A DNA stretch of 9,925 nucleotides. It comes from DATARH01 sp035309005. Lineage in GTDB: Bacteria; Pseudomonadota; Alphaproteobacteria; ATCC43930; CGMCC-115725. The stretch lies in NCBI GenBank assembly GCA_035309005.1, contig DATGFP010000131.1, positions 1 to 9,925 of the forward strand, in the 5' to 3' direction. The notes below the pieces were generated by a model that did no database searches, was not told the origin of the DNA, and saw nothing but the letters and a program-made list of their open reading frames with translations. A program made the position numbers and the translations under genes. Of the stretch, positions 1 to 6,260 are shown one piece after another; the first letter of the stretch is position 1; each line of letters opens with the position of its first letter.

Positions 1-158
1 TCGAGCCCGGCGATCATCCGCAAGGTTGTGCTCTTTCCGCAGCCGGACGGGCCGACCAGCACGATGAATTCGCGGTCGGCGATGTCGAGGTCGATCCCCT
101 GGACCGCGGGGGTCTTGTCGAAGGTCTTGACGATCTTACGCAGGGCGACTTGCGCCAT
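1..158 (-). CDS. ABC transporter ATP-binding protein, MalK/UgpC type (N-terminus only)
   Basis: Only the first 52 codons are present; the gene runs off the left edge. The protein starts MAQVALRKIVKTF and has a complete Walker A motif, GPSGCGKST, at residues 36-44, followed by LRMIAGL. This opening is typical of the MalK/UgpC/MsmK family, the cytoplasmic ATPases that power import of sugars, glycerol phosphate or polyols with two MalF/MalG-type permeases and a binding protein. Substrate cannot be read from this fragment. The ATG at 158-156 is preceded by AAGGA (complement of 167-171) at 8 bases, a good ribosome binding site. No permease or binding-protein gene lies upstream; the nearest full gene is the unrelated CLC gene, so the rest of the transporter is probably further left. 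The family call is secure; the exact member is not. Confidence 0.93.
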   Translation of the reverse strand, partial: MAQVALRKIVKTFDKTPAVQGIDLDIADREFIVLVGPSGCGKSTTLRMIAGL

Positions 159-171
159 CGTTGCTATCCTT

Positions 172-333
172 TCATCGCGCCGGCGATTGCTCCGGCAAAA
201 TGTCCATCGTGCCCCAGGTGACCGGCAGTGGAGCGGTGCGCAGCAACCGAGCGACAGAATTGCTGACGGGCCCGAACCAAGCCGGTCCCATGCGGGGGCA
301 CAGGCGCCGCACCCCTCGGCCGCCGCCGGCCAT
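172..333 (-). CDS. Possible small protein, 53 residues, unknown function
   Basis: A short open frame begins with an ATG at 333-331 and ends with a TGA at 174-172, 13 bases before the ABC ATPase start. The ATG has a good ribosome binding site, AGGAG (complement of 343-347), at 9 bases. Third codon positions are mostly G or C, like the real genes around it. The product starts MAGGGRGVRRLCPRMG, has a short motif LPVTWGTMDILPEQ near its end, and shows no signal peptide or clear membrane helix. I do not recognise the family. Its position suggests co-translation with the ATPase gene. The alternative is that the stretch is non-coding leader or eroded permease sequence (see findings), so this is a tentative call. 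Confidence 0.35.
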   Translation of the reverse strand: MAGGGRGVRRLCPRMGPAWFGPVSNSVARLLRTAPLPVTWGTMDILPEQSPAR

Positions 334-412
334 CAAACTGCGCTCCTCTCTGGCCGACCGCTTGTCGCACTCCCGGCGGGGCTGCGTGCATGTTATCCCG
401 GGGCCGTGCGGC

Positions 413-440
413 TTGCATCCACTCTAGCGCAGCCATGCAA
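413..440 (-). promoter_or_regulatory. Possible operator/promoter dyad upstream of the ABC genes
   Basis: TTGCAT at 413-418 and ATGCAA at 435-440 form a perfect 6-bp inverted repeat with half-sites 22 bases apart, about two helical turns. On the minus strand a -10-like TAGAGT (complement of 421-426) lies between them. I cannot find a good -35 box at 16-18 bases from it. Dyads like this can bind repressors or activators of sugar uptake operons, but a 6-bp repeat also occurs by chance, so this is weak. Confidence 0.2.
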
Positions 441-465
441 AAATGCCTCAGCAAATTCGTCGTGC

Positions 466-2304
466 CTATGGCGCCGAGGCGTCGGTGCCGGTCGTCGGGC
501 TGAAAATGCCGGCATCGTCCTCGCCGACGCTGCGGCGGCGCTCGAGTTCCTGCGCGTAGCGCCGCAGCGCGTAGGATTCGCTGAGATAGCCGACAATGTG
601 GCGCTGCTCCATGTCGTCGACGACCGGCAGGCTCTCTTGTGCCGCTCGGCTGAAGCGGATCAGCGCGGTGCGCAAATCGTCGCCGGGCAGCAGGAAGACC
701 GCCGGGCTCTTGACGAACTCGGCAACGGTTTGCCGGTTGCCGGCGCCCTCGGGGCGGCTGGCGTCGACCGGGTCGATGGCGCCGCACAGGCGGCCGCCGC
801 CGTCGACCACGAAGACCTGCTTGGTGCTGCCTGGCGGAAAGCGCCGCAGCAGCTCGGCGATCGGTTGATCGCCCGCGACCACCGCCGGGTCGCGGCGCAT
901 CATCGGCCCGATCTTGAGTTCGTCGAGCCAACCGACATCCTCGGGGCTGCGGATCTTCAAGCCGCGCAGATGAAACCGCCAGGTCGCGAAGGAATAGCCA
1001 AACCAGTGCCGCACCGCGAAGGCGGCGGTGACGACCCCGACCATCACCCCGGTCGTCGCCGAGAAATCGCCGGTGGTTTCGAGCACCAGCATGATCATCG
1101 TCACCGGCGCGCCGATGATCGCCGCCGCCACGGCGCCCATGCCAACGAGGCTAAAAAGCACCGGATCGGGAACGATCGCGGGCTGCAGACGGGCCAGGAG
1201 TTCACCGAAGAAGTTGCCGAAGAGGCTGCCGAGAAAGAGTGAGCTACTAAAGAGGCCGCCGCGAAACCCGCAGCCGATCGAGATCGCCGAGCCGGCTGTC
1301 TTGGCGACGATCAAGACCCCGAGCAGCGCCGTGGCATAGCCCGAGTGGAGCTGGTGCAGGATGGCGCCGTGGCCGCTGCCGAGAACCTGCGGAAAGGGCA
1401 GCGCGATCAACCCCAGAATGGCGCCGCCGAGCGCCGGTCGCGCCCAGCGCGGGATCGCCAGCCGGCGAAACGCGGCCTCGGTCCCGGTGACCCCCTTCAT
1501 CACCAGCACGCCCAGCCCGGCCGCCGCCAAGCCGATGACGAAGAACGCAATGTAATCCGAGGGCGTCAGATCGGTGTGTCGATAGAGCAGGAAGATCGGG
1601 TTGCCGCCATGCAGCGCGCGCACCGTCAGCGCGCCGACCAGCGCCGCCACGCCGACCGGCGCCAGGGTCTGCAGCGTGTAGCTGCCGACGATCAGCTCGA
1701 AGGCGTAGAACGCGCCGGCGAGCGGCGCGTTGAAAGCGGCGGCGATGGCGCCGGCGGCGCCGCAGCCGACCAGTGTGCGCACATCGTCGCGGCGCAGCGC
1801 GAGCTGCCGCCCGAGGCGCGAACCCATCGCCGCGCCGAGCTGCGTATAGGCAGCCTCGAGCCCGACCGAAGCGCCGAACCCGCCGGAGAGCAGCGTCACG
1901 CCGACCAGGCCGACGCTGTCGCGCAGCGACATCCGGCCGCCAAACCGCGCGTTCGCCTCGATCGCGTCGACCACCTCGCGCGGCCGCCAGCGGCGCAACA
2001 GCGCGGTCGCGGCACCGACCAGGACGCCGCCGGCGACCGGCACCAGCAGCAGCCGCGGCCACGATATGCCCGTGGCATCGCTCAGATGGGCGTCGAACGG
2101 GAGGTTGAAAGCGATGAGGTGCAACGCTTGCAGCAAGACGTCGATCGCGAGGACCCCGAGGCCGGCCAGCGCACCCGCGCACACCGCCAGCAGGATCATG
2201 AACAGGTCGCTGTCGCGCAAGCGGGGCTCGGCGGCGTTTGCCGGCCGTGCCTCGTCGTCGCTGTCCTCGCGATCTGCTGCTAGATCGGCCACCGCCGAGC
2301 GCAT
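466..2304 (-). CDS. CLC-family chloride channel/transporter with C-terminal CBS domains
   Basis: This is a membrane protein of about 612 residues, with the multi-helix CLC pore followed by paired CBS domains (about 470-590 in the numbering from an upstream TTG at 2328). CLC proteins conduct Cl- or exchange it for H+. In that numbering the gating glutamate is E158, in GASVGLEAA (family form GxEGP). NAPLAGAF at 200-207 is the conserved helix-G region, E211-L212 aligns with E202-E203 of E. coli ClcA, and Y445 suits the central anion-binding tyrosine. GGLFSSSLFLG (357-367) replaces the usual GGxFxP stretch, and the GSGIP motif is absent. Start: the frame opens with TTG at 2328, but the ATG at 2304 is used here; neither has a clear ribosome binding site. 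The MotB-like gene ends at 2337, so the two are probably co-transcribed. The family call is secure; channel versus exchanger is unknown. Confidence 0.93.
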   Translation of the reverse strand: MRSAVADLAADREDSDDEARPANAAEPRLRDSDLFMILLAVCAGALAGLGVLAIDVLLQALHLIAFNLPFDAHLSDATGISWPRLLLVPVAGGVLVGAATALLRRWRPREVVDAIEANARFGGRMSLRDSVGLVGVTLLSGGFGASVGLEAAYTQLGAAMGSRLGRQLALRRDDVRTLVGCGAAGAIAAAFNAPLAGAFYAFELIVGSYTLQTLAPVGVAALVGALTVRALHGGNPIFLLYRHTDLTPSDYIAFFVIGLAAAGLGVLVMKGVTGTEAAFRRLAIPRWARPALGGAILGLIALPFPQVLGSGHGAILHQLHSGYATALLGVLIVAKTAGSAISIGCGFRGGLFSSSLFLGSLFGNFFGELLARLQPAIVPDPVLFSLVGMGAVAAAIIGAPVTMIMLVLETTGDFSATTGVMVGVVTAAFAVRHWFGYSFATWRFHLRGLKIRSPEDVGWLDELKIGPMMRRDPAVVAGDQPIAELLRRFPPGSTKQVFVVDGGGRLCGAIDPVDASRPEGAGNRQTVAEFVKSPAVFLLPGDDLRTALIRFSRAAQESLPVVDDMEQRHIVGYLSESYALRRYAQELERRRSVGEDDAGIFSPTTGTDASAP

Positions 2305-2336
2305 AGGCGAGCCGGCGGCTTGTTGCAAGCGGCGCG

Positions 2337-3365
2337 TTAGCGGTCGGTCAGTTTCAGCTCGATGCGGCGGTTGCGGCGGTAGGCGTCGGCGCTGCTCGCC
2401 GGGTCGAGCGGCTGGGTGTCGGCATAGCCGGCGGCGGCGAGGCGGTTGGCCGGGATGCCCTGATCGATCATGTAACGCACGACCGAGATCGCCCGCTCGG
2501 TCGACAGCTCCCAGTTGGACGGATATTTCGCGTTGTTGATCGGCCGGCGGTCGGTATGGCCATCGACGCGCAGCACCCAGTTGAGGCTTTTCGGGATCTT
2601 GTCGGCAATCTCCTTCAGCGCGGTGATCACCGGATCGAGCTGCTTTTTCGCGGCGTCGCCGAGATCGGCGCTGGCCGGATCAAAGAGCACTTCCGACTGG
2701 AACACAAAACGGTCGCCGACGATGCGGATGTCGGGACGGTCGCCGATGATCTCGCGCAATTTTCCGAAGAACTCCGAGCGGTAGCGCGCGAGCTCCTGCA
2801 CCTTGGTGGCAAGCGCCAGGTTGAGCCGCCGCCCGAGTTCGGCGATCTGGTTCTGCTGGTCCTTGGCTTTGGCCTCCGAGGTGTCGAGGGCCGCCTGGAT
2901 CTGCGCGAGCTGCTGGCGCAGCGCGGCGATCGAAGTGGCGAGCTCCTCGACTTGCGAGCGGGCCGCGGCGGTCGCCAGCTGCTCGGCCGTCAATGCGGCC
3001 TCGGCCTGCTCGGCGCGCCCCGCCTGGGCCTTGGCCTCGGCGCCCAGCGCCTTGACCTGCGCCGTCAGGCTGTCGCGCTGGGCCAGCGTCGCGCTGAGCT
3101 GGGCCGTCAGGCTGGCGGCGCTGGCGCGCAGATCGGCGGTGGTTTTGCGTTCCAGGGACAACAGGTCGCTCAGCTGGCTGACCTGCTGCTGCAGCTCTTT
3201 CAGCGCCTTGTCGCGCCCGCTGAGCGCGTCCGACAGGAAGAACTGGCCGGCGGTGAACACCAGCAGCATGAAGATGATGACCATCAGCAGCTGCGCCAGG
3301 GCGTCGACAAAGCCCGGCCAGATGTCGATGCTGGGGCGGCGCGCGCGGCGGCTGGCTAGCGGCAT
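2337..3365 (-). CDS. MotB/OmpA-type peptidoglycan-binding membrane protein of a non-flagellar stator-like pair
   Basis: The product has 342 residues in three parts. After a short basic N-terminus, one membrane helix covers about residues 17-44 and contains an aspartate (D21 in PGFVDALAQLL), where MotB has its proton-carrying aspartate. Residues about 45-195 are Ala/Gln/Leu/Lys-rich heptad-like sequence, predicted as a long periplasmic coiled coil. The C-terminal OmpA-like domain (about 215-342) has VDGHTDRRPI, NWELSTERA and NRRIELKL, the peptidoglycan-binding signature. By analogy with MotB and ZorB it would anchor a proton-driven complex to the cell wall. Its partner is the MotA-like gene 31 bases upstream. 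The ATG at 3365-3363 has no obvious ribosome binding site, so translation may be coupled to the upstream gene. No flagellar gene is nearby, so a flagellar role is unlikely. Confidence 0.9.
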   Translation of the reverse strand: MPLASRRARRPSIDIWPGFVDALAQLLMVIIFMLLVFTAGQFFLSDALSGRDKALKELQQQVSQLSDLLSLERKTTADLRASAASLTAQLSATLAQRDSLTAQVKALGAEAKAQAGRAEQAEAALTAEQLATAAARSQVEELATSIAALRQQLAQIQAALDTSEAKAKDQQNQIAELGRRLNLALATKVQELARYRSEFFGKLREIIGDRPDIRIVGDRFVFQSEVLFDPASADLGDAAKKQLDPVITALKEIADKIPKSLNWVLRVDGHTDRRPINNAKYPSNWELSTERAISVVRYMIDQGIPANRLAAAGYADTQPLDPASSADAYRRNRRIELKLTDR

Positions 3366-3396
3366 GACGCGGGCGGCGCGTTGGGACGGGCGACGG

Positions 3397-4596
3397 TCAG
3401 CTTCTGCTCTCTTCGGCGACCGCGGCGATGGTGCGGGCGAGCAGCCTGATCTCGCCGCGCAGCTCCTGGACGCTCTGGGCGCGGCCCTCGGTGACGTCTT
3501 CGGAGAGCCGCGCCATATAGGCTTCGATATTGCGCAGATGGGTGCGCAACACGTCGTCCTGGCCCACCGAGTTCTCGGCGATCGTCGCCAGCCGCACCAG
3601 CGAGGGCTTCAGCTCCATCTGGGCTTCGGCAAGCCGCGTCATCAGCGATTGCCCGGCCTTCATGTGCTCGCCGACGACGCCGAGCCGCTCGGCGAGGCCG
3701 GCCAGCGTGACGTTGGTGCCGATCCGGCTTTCTTCGCCGCGGGCCAGCATACGCTGGAGGTTTTCCAGGCTGTCTGCGGTCTGCTCCAGCAGCGCGTGCA
3801 GGTAGGCCGGCATCGAGCCGTCGCCGCCATCGCCGAGCGGCCCCGACGACAGCCGCGTATAGGTCGACAGCCACTCTTCCAGATCGTTGTAGAAGCGGTT
3901 TTGCGCCTGTCCGGCCTGCAGGTCGAGAAAGCCGAGAACAAGGCTGCTGGCGAGGCCGAACAGCGAGGCGCTGAACGCCGTCGTCATCCCGTGCAGCGGC
4001 GATTCGAGCCCGTTTTTCAGATCGGTGAACGCCCGCGTCAGGTCATTGCCCCCGACATGCAGCGCGCCGATCACGCCGCCGACCGAGCGCACGGTTTCCA
4101 GGAGCCCGTAGAACGTCCCGAGCAGGCCGAGAAAGATCACGACGCCAATCAGATAGCGCGAGGTCTCGCGGGTTTCGTCGAGCCGCGAGGCGATGCCGTC
4201 GAGCAGGGTGCGCAGCGAGGTCGCCGACAGGCTGACCCGGCCGCTCTGCCGCCCGCCCAGCATGCGCGCCATCGGCGCCAGGAGCCGCGGCGGCGGGCCG
4301 GGCGGCGCGGTCAGCTCGCGGCTCGCGAGGCGCTCGCGAAAGCTCTCGATCCAATGGCTCGCCGGCTCGAGCAAGAACACCTGGCGAAAGATGTAGGCAG
4401 TGCCGGCGACCAGGATGCCGAGGATCAGGCCGTTGACGGCCGGGTTACCCATGAAGGCGGCGATCAGCGGCTGGCCGAGCGCAAAAACCAGCCCGGCGAC
4501 CACCACCAGAAAGACGGCCATGCGCGCCACGACACGGTGCGAGCGAGTCATGCGCCGCCGCTCCGGCTGCGCCAATACCGGTATGCGTTCAGCCAT
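3397..4596 (-). CDS. MotA/TolQ/ExbB-type proton channel protein of a non-flagellar stator-like pair
   Basis: From the ATG at 4596 the product has 399 residues. Four hydrophobic helices are visible at about 26-45, 56-77, 147-167 and 201-225. The third pair of landmarks is characteristic: FLGLLGTFYGLLETV in helix 3 and HGMTTAFSASLFGLASSL in helix 4 match the MotA/TolQ/ExbB channel family. A loop of about 70 residues separates helices 2 and 3. The last 175 residues are hydrophilic and helical, longer than in TolQ or ExbB. With the MotB-like product it should form an inner-membrane proton-driven unit. Start choice: the frame opens at a TTG at 4665. The ATG at 4596 is preferred; a further ATG at 4551, with CGGAG 9 bases upstream, would give 384 residues and keeps all helices. 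What the complex drives is unknown. Confidence 0.88.
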   Translation of the reverse strand: MAERIPVLAQPERRRMTRSHRVVARMAVFLVVVAGLVFALGQPLIAAFMGNPAVNGLILGILVAGTAYIFRQVFLLEPASHWIESFRERLASRELTAPPGPPPRLLAPMARMLGGRQSGRVSLSATSLRTLLDGIASRLDETRETSRYLIGVVIFLGLLGTFYGLLETVRSVGGVIGALHVGGNDLTRAFTDLKNGLESPLHGMTTAFSASLFGLASSLVLGFLDLQAGQAQNRFYNDLEEWLSTYTRLSSGPLGDGGDGSMPAYLHALLEQTADSLENLQRMLARGEESRIGTNVTLAGLAERLGVVGEHMKAGQSLMTRLAEAQMELKPSLVRLATIAENSVGQDDVLRTHLRNIEAYMARLSEDVTEGRAQSVQELRGEIRLLARTIAAVAEESRS

Positions 4597-4701
4597 TCCG
4601 ATCCGAGTTTGCCGGCTCCAATCTTGCTGCGCGCCCTGTTGCGAACGCGACCAAGAATGCCGCAAATTAACCGATGGCTCCGGCCGGCGACATCGAAATC
4701 T

Positions 4702-4717
4702 GCGGCCCCGGCGCCGC
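4702..4717 (-). terminator. Weak candidate terminator after suhB
   Basis: On the minus strand GCGGC and GCCGC form a 5-bp all-GC stem around a six-base loop, beginning about 11 bases after the suhB stop codon. Only a short AGATTT follows in place of a clear U-run. It could attenuate read-through from efp-suhB into the MotA-like gene, but stems like this are frequent in such GC-rich DNA. Confidence 0.2.
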
Positions 4718-4728
4718 GACGGCAGGCG

Positions 4729-5544
4729 TTATGTCGCGGACTGGGGGGCGCGCAACCCCTCTCGGATCAGCGCGGCAAGCGGCAGATGCAAGTGGTTGTT
4801 GGCGGCGAGCACATCGCCGCTCGCCAGCATCGTCTGCCCGCCGGCGCAGTCGCTGACGAAGCCGCCAGCCTCGCGCACCAGGAGGAGCCCGGCGGCGATG
4901 TCCCACGCAGACAGCCCGAACTCCCAGAAGCCGTCGAATCGCCCGGCGGCAACATAGGCGAGATCGAGCGCCGCGGCGCCGAACCGGCGCACGCCGCTGG
5001 TGGCGGCCATGACGCGCGAGAGGGTGGCGAGGTAGCTCGGGTGATCGCCGCGATCACGGAACGGCAGCCCGGTCGCGATCACCGCGTCGCCCAGCCCGCG
5101 CCGCGCCGACACCCGCAGGCGGCGGTCGTTGAGATAGGCGCCGGCGCCTTTCTCGGCCCAGAACATCTCATCCCGCGTCGGCTCGTAGACCACTCCGGCG
5201 ACGATCTCGCCGTCGCGCTCGAGCCCGATCGAGATCGCGAAATGCGGGATCCCGTGCAGGAAATTGGTGGTGCCGTCGAGCGGGTCGACGATCCAGCGGT
5301 GACGCGGATCGCTGCCTTCGGCGGCGCCGCCTTCCTCGAACAGGAGGCCGTAGCCCGGCCGCGCGCGCGACAATTCGGCCTTCAGCGTGCGCTCGGCGCG
5401 CAGGTCGGCGGTCGACACGAAGTCGCCCGGGCCCTTGATCGAGACCTGCAGCTGCTCGACCTCGCCGAAATCGCGGAGGAGGCCGCGCGCCGCCTTGAGC
5501 GCGGCGCTCGCCATCACGTTGATGTTGGGGGAGCGCACCGCCAC
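4729..5544 (-). CDS. suhB: Inositol monophosphatase family protein (SuhB-like)
   Basis: The product has 271 residues, the usual family length. These are cytoplasmic Mg2+-dependent phosphatases acting on inositol phosphate or related sugar phosphates. Metal ligands are visible: E70/E71 in LLFEEGG, D87, D90 and the GTT loop in WIVDPLDGTTNF, and D215 in WDIAAGLLLVREAGG. The start is a GTG at 5544: a TGA lies in frame upstream, no ATG is available before residue 11, and GGAG (complement of 5555-5558) sits 10 bases before it. The N-terminus SPNINVM is as I remember it in alphaproteobacterial homologues. The gene follows efp by 36 bases and is probably co-transcribed with it; efp-suhB neighbours are common in alphaproteobacteria. 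The true substrate, and a possible RNA-polymerase role as in E. coli SuhB, cannot be judged here. Confidence 0.93.
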   Translation of the reverse strand: MAVRSPNINVMASAALKAARGLLRDFGEVEQLQVSIKGPGDFVSTADLRAERTLKAELSRARPGYGLLFEEGGAAEGSDPRHRWIVDPLDGTTNFLHGIPHFAISIGLERDGEIVAGVVYEPTRDEMFWAEKGAGAYLNDRRLRVSARRGLGDAVIATGLPFRDRGDHPSYLATLSRVMAATSGVRRFGAAALDLAYVAAGRFDGFWEFGLSAWDIAAGLLLVREAGGFVSDCAGGQTMLASGDVLAANNHLHLPLAALIREGLRAPQSAT

Positions 5545-5580
5545 CGCCGCATCACTCCGGGGCGAACGGGCGGGGGGCGA

Positions 5581-6147
5581 TCAGTCTTTCGCCCGTTCGA
5601 CGTAGCTGCCGTCGGCGGTGTTGACGACAATCCGGGTGCCGGTCTCGATAAAGGGCGGAATCATCACGCGGCGGCCGTTTTCGAGCCGGCCGGGCTTGTA
5701 GGAGGACGACGCGGTCTGGCCGCGCACCACCGGGTCGGCTTCGACGATCTGCATCACGACGCTCGGCGGCATTTCAAGCGACAGCGGCGTGCCTTCGTAG
5801 GTCATCACCTTGCAGGTCATGCCGTCCTGCAGAAAATCGGCCGGGTCGCCGATCAATTCGCGCGGCACGCTCACCTGCTCGAAATTGTCGTTGTCCATGA
5901 AGGTCGCCTGGTCGCCCTCCATGTAGAGGAACTGCATCTCCTTTTCGTCGAGGCGCACGCGTTCGACGGTCTCCTGCGTGCGGAACCGCTCGTTGAGCTT
6001 GGTGCCGCCGCGCAGGTCGCGCAGCTCGACCTGGGCGAAAGAGCCGCCCTTGCCGGGCTGCACGAGCTCGCGCTTCAAAACCAGCCACAGCTTGTTCTGG
6101 TGCTCCAAGACATTGCCTGGCTTGAGGTCGATGGCGTTAATCTTCAT
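5581..6147 (-). CDS. efp: Elongation factor P
   Basis: The product has 188 residues, the standard EF-P length. It opens MKINAIDLKPGNVLEH and contains the loop LVQPGKGGSF, in which K33 matches the lysine modified in EF-P. The three-barrel layout is complete, with KLNERFRT, MQFLYMEGD and EMPPSVVMQIVEADPVVRGQ in the expected order. EF-P binds ribosomes stalled on proline runs and helps peptide-bond formation. The frame opens at a TTG at 6165, but the ATG at 6147 gives the conserved N-terminus. No strong ribosome binding site is visible before it. The lysine-type loop, rather than arginine, fits modification by EpmA, which is encoded divergently. suhB follows directly. Confidence 0.97.
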   Translation of the reverse strand: MKINAIDLKPGNVLEHQNKLWLVLKRELVQPGKGGSFAQVELRDLRGGTKLNERFRTQETVERVRLDEKEMQFLYMEGDQATFMDNDNFEQVSVPRELIGDPADFLQDGMTCKVMTYEGTPLSLEMPPSVVMQIVEADPVVRGQTASSSYKPGRLENGRRVMIPPFIETGTRIVVNTADGSYVERAKD

Positions 6148-6260
6148 GGGCTGACGGTCTCGCAATCGTGCAGAGGAAATGGGGATTTGTCGCGCTTCCT
6201 ACCAGCTTGGGAACACCACGAAAAGCGCCATGGCCGCGAAGGTGCAACGCGGAGGGGCCG
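6148..6260. promoter_or_regulatory. Divergent intergenic region of efp and epmA
   Basis: These 113 bases separate the start codons of efp (minus) and epmA (plus), so promoters for both must lie here or overlap the genes. TTGTCG at 6187-6192 could be a plus-strand -35 box, but its -10 partner at 17 bases is poor. No operator-like dyad or riboswitch fold was recognised. Confidence 0.4.
6251..6255 (+). promoter_or_regulatory. Ribosome binding site fixing the epmA start
   Basis: GGAGG lies 5 bases before the ATG at 6261. The same frame is open from a GTG at 6168, but the added 31 residues are unlike the family and lack a comparable site, so this sequence decides for the shorter protein. Confidence 0.8.

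Larger units (their letters stand above)
159..465. other. Spacer between the CLC and ABC ATPase genes
   Basis: This gap of about 300 bases separates the 3' end of the CLC gene from the ABC ATPase gene; both are on the minus strand. It holds the tentative 53-codon ORF (172-333), the ATPase ribosome binding site, and a 6-bp dyad at 413-440 that may belong to a promoter or operator. I see no convincing intrinsic terminator after the CLC gene and no RNA gene. The promoter of the ABC operon most likely lies here, since the gene to the left opens a functionally unrelated unit. Confidence 0.6.

Noticed and set aside
28..1242. A plus-strand frame of 404 codons at the left edge
   Set aside because: It is antisense to the ABC ATPase and CLC genes, both identified by clear motifs, and has no recognisable domain or ribosome binding site.
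1345..2283. A plus-strand frame of 312 codons
   Set aside because: Antisense shadow of the CLC gene; composition is Arg/Gln/Ala-rich without any fold signature.
2337..4596. A Zorya-type anti-phage system (ZorA/ZorB)
   Set aside because: The two proteins are of the same broad stator class, but no zorC, zorD or zorE is adjacent; the neighbours are a CLC gene and housekeeping genes, so a defence role is not supported.
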